A stretch of 29,224 nt of DNA from Phycisphaerae bacterium (GTDB taxonomy: Bacteria; Planctomycetota; Phycisphaerae; Phycisphaerales; SM1A02). The position numbers and the translations under genes are program-made. Location of the stretch: assembly GCA_002683195.1 (NCBI GenBank), contig NYSW01000060.1:18476-47699 (forward strand). The letters run 5' to 3'. Position 1 is the first letter of the stretch; every line of letters starts with the position of its first letter. A model generated the notes under the pieces. That model was not told the origin of the DNA, searched no databases, and worked only from the letters and a program-made list of their open reading frames with translations. Of this stretch, positions 23,932 to 29,224 are shown one piece after another.

Positions 23932-25011
23932 ATGGCGCGAGTGATACTCAATGCGGTGGACAAAACCTATCCCGGCGGCACCCGAGCGGTCCGTTCCTGT
24001 TCGCTGGAAATCGCGGACGGCGAATTCCTCGTTCTCGTCGGCCCTTCCGGCTGCGGGAAGAGCACCCTGCTTCGCATGGTCGCGGGACTCGAGGACATCA
24101 CGGACGGCACGATCAGCATCGGCGACCGCATCGTCAACAAGGTCCCCCCCAAGGACCGGGACATCGCGATGGTCTTCCAGAACTACGCCCTGTATCCCCA
24201 CAAGTCGGCCCGCGCGAACATGGAGTTCGCACTGAAACTTCGCCGGGTCCCCAGGACGGAACGAGACCGCCGCGTGGAAGACGCGGCGAAGGTCCTCGGC
24301 ATCGAGGATCTTCTCGATCGAAAACCCGGCCGCATGTCCGGTGGCCAGCAACAACGTGTCGCCTTGGGACGAGCGTTGGTCCGCGAACCGGCGGTGTTCC
24401 TCTTCGACGAACCGCTCTCCAATCTCGATGCGAAACTTCGGCACCAGACCCGCGGAGAACTCAAGGAACTCCACCGCCGAGTCGCGACCACCAGCATCTA
24501 CGTGACCCACGACCAGGAAGAGGCGATGACCCTCGGTGACCGCGTGGTCGTGATGAAGGACGGTCTCATCCAGCAGGTCGGCCCTCCGCTGGAGGTGTAT
24601 CACCGACCCGCCAACCGTTTCGTCGCCACCTTCATCGGAGCTCCGGCGATGAACATGCTGGAAGGTCGCGTCGCCGACGATGGCCGGTCGGTCGAACTCA
24701 AGAGCGGCGGTTCGATCAACATCGATGGCGAGGCCGACCCCGGCCTGGAAGTCGATTTGGGCATCCGGCCGCAGCACCTGGTCGAATCCCCGGATGGCTT
24801 CGACTGCCGGGTCCGAGTCTGCGAACCCCTGGGTGACGAGACGGACGTGATGCTCGACGGTCCCGGCGACCTCCCGGTGACCGCTCGACTCCGCGTCGAC
24901 CACGTCCCCCCCACCGACTCGATCCTGAAGCTCGGCCCCCGTCCCGGCACCACTCACCTCTTCCGCACCGGAAGTGGCGAACGCATCGAGACGGCGTCCG
25001 CCGCGGTGTAG
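23932..25011 (+). CDS. Sugar ABC importer ATPase (MsmK/UgpC type)
   Basis: ATPase that powers the CUT1 importer encoded on the other strand. It has 359 residues. Walker A GPSGCGKST lies at 37-45, the Q-loop is VFQNYALYPH, the signature MSGGQQQR is near residue 135, Walker B is VFLFDEPLSNLDAK, and the switch His is in YVTHDQEEAMTLGDR. A C-terminal TOBE/regulatory domain follows, with the typical FIGAPAMNMLEG and GIRPQHL. I start it at 23932, where MARVILNAVDKTYPGG matches the family. The open frame reaches 67 codons further back, but that part overlaps the divergent binding-protein gene. There is no ribosome site before this ATG. ATPases of this group sometimes serve several transporters, which would explain separate transcription. 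Confidence 0.94.
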   Translation: MARVILNAVDKTYPGGTRAVRSCSLEIADGEFLVLVGPSGCGKSTLLRMVAGLEDITDGTISIGDRIVNKVPPKDRDIAMVFQNYALYPHKSARANMEFALKLRRVPRTERDRRVEDAAKVLGIEDLLDRKPGRMSGGQQQRVALGRALVREPAVFLFDEPLSNLDAKLRHQTRGELKELHRRVATTSIYVTHDQEEAMTLGDRVVVMKDGLIQQVGPPLEVYHRPANRFVATFIGAPAMNMLEGRVADDGRSVELKSGGSINIDGEADPGLEVDLGIRPQHLVESPDGFDCRVRVCEPLGDETDVMLDGPGDLPVTARLRVDHVPPTDSILKLGPRPGTTHLFRTGSGERIETASAAV

Positions 25012-25051
25012 ACCGTCCGACCCGGGCGTTCCAGTCCCGCCGAAGAGCGAG

Positions 25052-26245
25052 TCAGTTTTCGAACACGACGTCGCAGATCCGTTCGCCGATGGCGAGCGAA
25101 GCCGTGGCCGCGGGACTCGGTGCATTCACCACGTGCACCACCGATCCCCGCCGTTCGATCACGAAATCGTCAATCAGTGATCCATCGCGATGCACCGCCT
25201 GGGCCCGATTCCCCGCAGGGGCGGGGAGAAGGTCCTCCTCCCGAATCGCCGGCACCAGTCGTTGGAGTGAACGGGTGAAGAGCCGTCGGCTCCACGAACG
25301 ACGCAGCTCCGCCCAGCCCTCTCGCCAGTGCCGAACGGCCAGACGCCGGAAACCGGGCCAGCCCAGCGCCTCGATCGCGTCCTGGAAATCAAACGAGGCT
25401 CGACCGTAACCCTCACGGGCGAGCGCGAGGACCGCGTTCGGTCCGCACTCGACCCCTCCGCCGATCATTCGGGTCAGATGAACTCCGAGAAACGGAAAGT
25501 CGGGATTCGGCACCGGATAGATCAGGCCGCGACAGAGATGCGCCGCCTCCGGCCGGAGCTCGTGATAGTCACCCCGAAAGGGAATGATCCGCACCTCCGG
25601 GTCCACTCCACCGGCTCGTGCGAGACGATCCGACTGCAGGCCCCCGCAGTTGATCACCCGCGAAGCCTCCAGTCGTCCGCTCGTGGTCTTCACCACCACC
25701 GTTCCGTCATCACCTGCGACGCCCACCACCTGAACACCGCATCGAAGTTCACCTCCGAGATCAGCGAGCTGGGAGGCCAGGGCTTGCGCCATCGCGAGAT
25801 AGTCGATGATGCCGGTCTCCGGAACGTGGATCGCCTCGACCACTCGGACGTGAGGCTCGATCTCCCGGGCCGCATCGGACCCGATCAACCGGCAGTCGAC
25901 GCCGTTGGCGATCGCCCGTTCATGCAGGCGATGAAGAGCCGGACGCTCATCGTCATCGGTGGCCACCACCAGTTTGCCGCATGGCTCGTGAGGCACGCCC
26001 AGATCCCGGGCGCAGTCCTCGAGCATCTTCTTCCCCCGACGGCACAGCGTGGCCTTGAGTGAGCCCGGCTCGTAGTAGAGCCCCGAATGGATCACGCCTG
26101 AATTGCGTCCGGTCTGGTGCCGAGCGGGACCCGATTCCTTCTCGAGCACCACAACCCGGGTCCCGGGCCTCCGAAGCATGATCATCCGCGCGGTGGCAAG
26201 ACCGACGATCCCTCCCCCGACGATGATCACGTCGGCATCGATCAA
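25052..26245 (-). CDS. lhgO: L-2-hydroxyglutarate oxidase-like FAD oxidoreductase
   Basis: FAD-dependent dehydrogenase/oxidase of the LhgO family, which oxidises L-2-hydroxyglutarate to 2-oxoglutarate and passes electrons to quinone at the membrane. The 397 residues follow the E. coli protein closely as I recall it. They include the Rossmann GGGIVGLAT (10-18), EKESGPARHQTGRNSGVIHSGLYYEPGSLKA, PFRGDYHEL, YPVPNPDFPFLGVHLTRMIGG, GPNAVLALAREGY and the terminal NAPSPAATASLAIGE. The start is TTG at 26245: an in-frame stop lies four codons upstream and the next in-frame ATG would remove the nucleotide-binding loop. TTG overlaps the GH1 stop (TTGA), so the two are translationally coupled. The true substrate could be another 2-hydroxy acid, given the sugar-use context. 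Confidence 0.92.
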   Translation of the reverse strand: MIDADVIIVGGGIVGLATARMIMLRRPGTRVVVLEKESGPARHQTGRNSGVIHSGLYYEPGSLKATLCRRGKKMLEDCARDLGVPHEPCGKLVVATDDDERPALHRLHERAIANGVDCRLIGSDAAREIEPHVRVVEAIHVPETGIIDYLAMAQALASQLADLGGELRCGVQVVGVAGDDGTVVVKTTSGRLEASRVINCGGLQSDRLARAGGVDPEVRIIPFRGDYHELRPEAAHLCRGLIYPVPNPDFPFLGVHLTRMIGGGVECGPNAVLALAREGYGRASFDFQDAIEALGWPGFRRLAVRHWREGWAELRRSWSRRLFTRSLQRLVPAIREEDLLPAPAGNRAQAVHRDGSLIDDFVIERRGSVVHVVNAPSPAATASLAIGERICDVVFEN

Positions 26246-27603
26246 TCCAGCGACTCACCGTTGCACTCGATCACCCCCGAATACCAGCGGGCGCTGTCCT
26301 TCACGGTGCGTTCAAGGGTGCCGTAGTTGACGTGCACCATCCCGAACCGACGGTTGTAACCCTCGGCCCACTCGAAATTGTCGAGGATCGACCAATGGAA
26401 ATAGCCGCGGACGTCCGCTCCATCCGCCACCGCCATCCCGAGCTGCTCGAGGTAGCGGGCCGTGAAGTCGATGCGATTGGCGTCGTGGACCCGACCGTCG
26501 CGGGCGACCCAGTCCATGCTGGCGAGTCCGTTTTCGGTGATGTAGATCGGAAGCCCGTATCGCTCATGGACGAAGAACGGCGCCCACCGAAGAGATTCCG
26601 GAACCACCGGCCAGTCGAAATGCGTGACCGGATGACCGGGTGCTCGCTCGACTTCCACCGGCTCGCCGTCGGGCCCAGCCTTCACATGTCCTGCCTGATA
26701 GGTGTTGAGCCCGAGGAAATCGATGGGCTGATTCATCTCCGCGAGGTCATCGGGATCGTCGAGGCCATCCGCCGCGGCCCCGAAGACTTTCATTCCCTGC
26801 TCCGGGTACCGCCCGAGACACACCGGGTCCATCCACCAGGTGTTGTTGAAATGATGGCTGGGATCGATCGTGGTTGAAGCGATTCGCGCCGCTGCGATCG
26901 TGGCGGGATCATCATCGACCGGACAACCGGCGCATCCCACCGCGGTGTAACCCACGAGACAGGGACCGGGACTCGCCGCCCGAATCGCCTTCACCGCGTG
27001 GCCATGTGCCCGCATCGCGTTGTGTCCAGCGACCAACTGCTCCCGCAGCGTCAACTTCAATCCCGGGGCGTGACCTCCGTCGGAATGGCCGTGCTGGATG
27101 AAGACCTGGGGTTCGTTCAACGTGATCCAGTTGGTCACGCGATCACCAAGTCTTCGAGTGACCAGATCCGCGTAGACCCCCATCCAGTCGGCGCTGTCGC
27201 GACACAACCAGCCACCCTTCTCGAAGAGGGCGGAGGGCATGTCCCAGTGAAACAGGGTGACCCAGGGGGTGATGCCCGCGGCCAGCAATCCGTCGACCAG
27301 CCGATCGTAGAAATCGAGGCCCGTCTCGTTCGCGGCACCGATGCCCTCGGGCAACACTCGAGGCCACGAAATCGAGAGGCGGTACGCGTGCAGTCCAAGC
27401 TCCTTCATGATCTCGATGTCACCACCGAAGCGGTGATAGTGATCACAGGCAACCGCACCCGTGTCTCCATTCTTGACCGCACCCTTGCGATCACAGAAGT
27501 CGTCCCAGACGCTTCGTCCTCGGCCTCCTTCGAAGGCCGCCCCCTCGATCTGATAGGCGGCGGCGGCGGCTCCCCAAAGGAACGTTTCTGGAAATCTCGG
27601 CAT
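26242..27603 (-). CDS. GH1 beta-glucosidase
   Basis: Glycoside hydrolase family 1 enzyme that releases glucose (or galactose and related sugars) from beta-linked disaccharides. It has no signal peptide, so it acts in the cytosol on imported sugar. It starts with the family signature FPETFLWGAAAAAYQIEGA. It carries the acid/base Glu (TLNEP, about residue 164) and the nucleophile Glu (YITENGLAS, about residue 357), and ends with the FEWAEGYNRRFGMVHVNY block. Length (453 residues) is normal. I choose the ATG at 27603, preceded by AGGA/GGAGAA; another in-frame ATG lies six codons upstream (27621). The stop overlaps the lhgO start (TTGA). It is divergent from a secreted modular protein. Confidence 0.95.
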   Translation of the reverse strand: MPRFPETFLWGAAAAAYQIEGAAFEGGRGRSVWDDFCDRKGAVKNGDTGAVACDHYHRFGGDIEIMKELGLHAYRLSISWPRVLPEGIGAANETGLDFYDRLVDGLLAAGITPWVTLFHWDMPSALFEKGGWLCRDSADWMGVYADLVTRRLGDRVTNWITLNEPQVFIQHGHSDGGHAPGLKLTLREQLVAGHNAMRAHGHAVKAIRAASPGPCLVGYTAVGCAGCPVDDDPATIAAARIASTTIDPSHHFNNTWWMDPVCLGRYPEQGMKVFGAAADGLDDPDDLAEMNQPIDFLGLNTYQAGHVKAGPDGEPVEVERAPGHPVTHFDWPVVPESLRWAPFFVHERYGLPIYITENGLASMDWVARDGRVHDANRIDFTARYLEQLGMAVADGADVRGYFHWSILDNFEWAEGYNRRFGMVHVNYGTLERTVKDSARWYSGVIECNGESLD

Positions 27604-27633
27604 TCCTGATTCTCCAAGCATTGATGGCCGGAC

Positions 27634-27639
27634 AGGATA
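27634..27639 (-). promoter_or_regulatory. -10-like TATCCT upstream of the GH1-lhgO unit
   Basis: On the minus strand TATCCT lies about 30 nt before the GH1 start, in a 98-bp divergent gap. There is no clear -35 element. The call rests on its position and resemblance to TATAAT only. Confidence 0.28.
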
Positions 27640-27667
27640 TCAAGGAGATTCCGACCCGCCACGTCGA

Positions 27668-27674
27668 CTAGCAT
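27668..27674 (+). promoter_or_regulatory. -10-like CTAGCAT upstream of the secreted modular protein
   Basis: TAGCAT (27669-27674), preceded by C, lies 27 nt before the TTG start and resembles the elements upstream of putA and the phosphatase gene. No convincing -35 element is visible. Confidence 0.38.
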
Positions 27675-27690
27675 TGTTGTCTCTTTCCAT

Positions 27691-27694
27691 GGAG
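27691..27694 (+). promoter_or_regulatory. Ribosome-binding site that fixes a TTG start
   Basis: GGAG lies 7 nt before the TTG at 27702. It is what supports TTG as the start of a frame with no ATG before its signal peptide; a TAG stop lies 11 codons upstream (27669-27671). Confidence 0.6.
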
Positions 27695-27701
27695 CTCTGC
27701 A

Positions 27702-29224
27702 TTGACACCCCGCTCGACTCTCGCCTCGCTCGTCATCGCCATCACCACCTCGATGGCCTCCGGCGAAACCCCTGCCAACGATCGATGGGAACTCGTCTTC
27801 GAGGACGATTTTTCGACCGCGTCATCTCCCACCGAAGACTGGACGGTGTTCGGCGACACATCGGTCCAGCCCAAGGGACGAACGGGGCCGGGCCTGCTGC
27901 TGACCGCCCCGGCGGGGCAGACCCCACCGGCCTACGCCGGCGCGGTGACCACGCTCGGCGGTGGTGCCGTGGCCGACGAGACCATGTCCGCCACGCTTCG
28001 ATGGAAACCGATCGGCGGCAACCCGGGTGATGCCTCCCTGGTACTCAAGTTCGAGTTCAAGGATCATGAGAAACAGACTCTCGGTGAAATCGAAGTCGCC
28101 CATCCCCTCGGCGAGCCGACCGACCCGGACGATTCCGGCTGGCATCTCGGAACCGTCTCCGGGCGGGTTCCCGCGGGCACCGCGACCGCGAACATGGTCG
28201 CCGTCCTGGTGGCGGGGACCGGCGAAGGCGTGCGGCAGGTCATGATCGACGACCTTGCGGCGACTCGAACTCCTCCGGCGCCCGACCTCCTCGGGCAGGG
28301 TGGTTTCGAAGCCAACGATGGTGGCGCGCCCGGTTGGGAGGCCTTCAACAGTGCGATTGCGATTGAAGATCCCGAGCATGGCCGGGTCCTCAAGACCTGG
28401 GGCCCCTTCAACGAGCCATACGGTGGCTCGGGGATGAAGCAGGTCTTCGAACTTCCCGGAGTGCAGCAAGGCTCGAGGATCACGGCCGAGGTCGAGGCCC
28501 TGACCACGAAGCGTGATTCGATCCGGGAGACCGACAACTTCCCGGTCTTGCGGCTGGAGTGCCTGGCGGCCAACGGACGTCCCCTCGCCCACCTCGAGGC
28601 CCGCCCGTTCGATCCGGAGAAAGCGGAGGTTCCCGTCGACCAGTGGGTGCGATCGGAAGTGACCCTCGATGCACCCGAAGGCACCACCTCCGCCCGCTTG
28701 ATCCTGGTGTTCGTGCAACCCACGACCAAACTCGGCGCCGTCCTCTTCCGAAATCCGATCGTGACCGTGAATGGCACGCCGGCTCCATTGCAGAATCCCG
28801 GGTTCGCCCCCGGCGACTCGACGGTTCCGGGATGGCGAACCGAGGGTCGGGTCGTGGTGGCCAGCCGAGACCAGCGCAGCGGCGCCGGCTCCGCCCGCCT
28901 GATCGCACAGACCGGGGAACCCGCATCGATCAGCCGATCCCTCTCCGAGTTCAAGCCCGGCACGAAGGTTCGAATCGACGCGTGGCTTTCCGCCAACGAC
29001 GGCGAGGCAGCGACGGTCGAACTCCGCCAGAAGACCGCGAAGGGCGAAGATCTTCCCACGGTCTCACGACGGATCGAAATCGACTCCTCCGCCGGTTGGA
29101 TCGATGTCGCGGCGGCCGGCGGTCCCTTCGATGCCGAAATCTCACCCGACGCCGCCAGCGTCGAACTGGCGATCATCAACCGTGATGGTGGTGCCATCCT
29201 CGTCGATGACCTCGGGGTCCGGGA
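27702..29224 (+). CDS. Secreted protein of tandem beta-sandwich (CBM-like) modules, partial
   Basis: At least 507 residues, running off the window end with no stop. It starts at TTG after GGAG and opens with a clear signal peptide (TPRSTLASLVIAITTSMASG). Three similar modules of roughly 150 residues follow. Module 1 (about 27-190) begins WELVFEDDFST and ends MIDDLAATR. Module 2 (about 195-357) begins GGFEANDGGAPGWEAF and ends LFRNPIVTVN. Module 3 (from about 364) begins QNPGFAPGDSTVPGWR and ends VDDLGVR at the window edge. The NPGF...PGW entry and ...(V/I)DDL exit are the pattern of jelly-roll carbohydrate-binding modules such as the CBM4/9 type, or of DUF-type beta-sandwiches. A catalytic or anchoring domain may lie beyond the window. 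It is divergent from the GH1 gene. Glycan binding is inferred from fold pattern and context. Confidence 0.8.
   Translation, partial: MTPRSTLASLVIAITTSMASGETPANDRWELVFEDDFSTASSPTEDWTVFGDTSVQPKGRTGPGLLLTAPAGQTPPAYAGAVTTLGGGAVADETMSATLRWKPIGGNPGDASLVLKFEFKDHEKQTLGEIEVAHPLGEPTDPDDSGWHLGTVSGRVPAGTATANMVAVLVAGTGEGVRQVMIDDLAATRTPPAPDLLGQGGFEANDGGAPGWEAFNSAIAIEDPEHGRVLKTWGPFNEPYGGSGMKQVFELPGVQQGSRITAEVEALTTKRDSIRETDNFPVLRLECLAANGRPLAHLEARPFDPEKAEVPVDQWVRSEVTLDAPEGTTSARLILVFVQPTTKLGAVLFRNPIVTVNGTPAPLQNPGFAPGDSTVPGWRTEGRVVVASRDQRSGAGSARLIAQTGEPASISRSLSEFKPGTKVRIDAWLSANDGEAATVELRQKTAKGEDLPTVSRRIEIDSSAGWIDVAAAGGPFDAEISPDAASVELAIINRDGGAILVDDLGVR

Noticed and set aside
23578..25125. A 515-codon open frame antisense to the ABC ATPase and part of the binding-protein gene
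   Set aside because: The plus-strand ATPase shows every expected motif. The antisense sequence shows none and would also overlap the binding-protein gene.
27822..29197. Minus-strand open frames (about 298 and 377 codons) at the right end
   Set aside because: The plus-strand frame from TTG 27702 has a signal peptide, ribosome site and coherent repeated modules. The minus frames have none.
1..29224. tRNA, rRNA, CRISPR, transposase, integrase or prophage signals
   Set aside because: No tRNA cloverleaf, rRNA core, spaced direct repeats, insertion-sequence ends or phage-type genes were seen. The gene content is ordinary chromosomal.

Overview
This is a high-GC, gene-dense bacterial chromosomal window. 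It holds 19 protein-coding genes and no RNA genes, insertion sequences, phage genes or CRISPR that I can see. The protein styles suggest a Planctomycetota bacterium, probably of the Phycisphaerae: an EF-G with the [21 protein letters not shown] segment, a minimal PutA, and a Gld-type transporter with a DUF4340 partner. That placement comes from recalled family resemblance, not a search. No gap between genes exceeds 300 bases, and the largest is about 175.

Layout. (1) 39-4836, + strand: elongation factor G with a strong intrinsic terminator, then a membrane-anchored RsbU/SpoIIE-type phosphatase translationally coupled (ATGA) to ribD. (2) 4875-10128, - strand: a three-gene Gld-type ABC exporter operon (ATPase, a fused permease-GldG protein, a DUF4340 protein) whose junctions are both ATGA overlaps. 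(3) 10295-11950, + strand: a PAS-GAF-receiver protein with a degenerate histidine-kinase dimerisation helix. (4) 11995-13657: prmC on the - strand, divergent from an unrecognised acidic 151-residue protein, with a perfect 14-bp palindrome between them. (5) 13708-18331, + strand: a GT4 glycogen-synthase-like glycosyltransferase and a bifunctional proline dehydrogenase/P5C dehydrogenase (putA). (6) 18355-25011: a carbohydrate cluster. A sugar-binding protein, two CUT1 permeases, a secreted esterase and zwf run on the - strand, and the transporter ATPase is transcribed divergently. (7) 25052-29224: a GH1 beta-glucosidase coupled to an L-2-hydroxyglutarate-oxidase-like flavoprotein on the - strand. 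They are divergent from a secreted protein of tandem beta-sandwich (CBM-like) modules, which starts at TTG and runs off the window end.

Regions 6 and 7 read together as a saccharide-use locus. Secreted modular and esterase proteins would act on a polymer, the ABC importer would bring in oligosaccharide, GH1 would release glucose, and Zwf would feed glucose-6-phosphate into the oxidative pentose-phosphate route. That pathway is inferred from gene content and order.

The less expected signals are regulatory or architectural. They include a hairpin that buries the zwf Shine-Dalgarno sequence, -10-like hexamers 6-7 nt before start codons (possible leaderless mRNAs), and CTAG found only just upstream of genes. 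Others are an in-frame 12-bp tandem repeat in the exporter ATPase, an insertion in PrmC, and a receiver protein carrying a pseudo-kinase helix. I found no clearly novel defence or mobile system.
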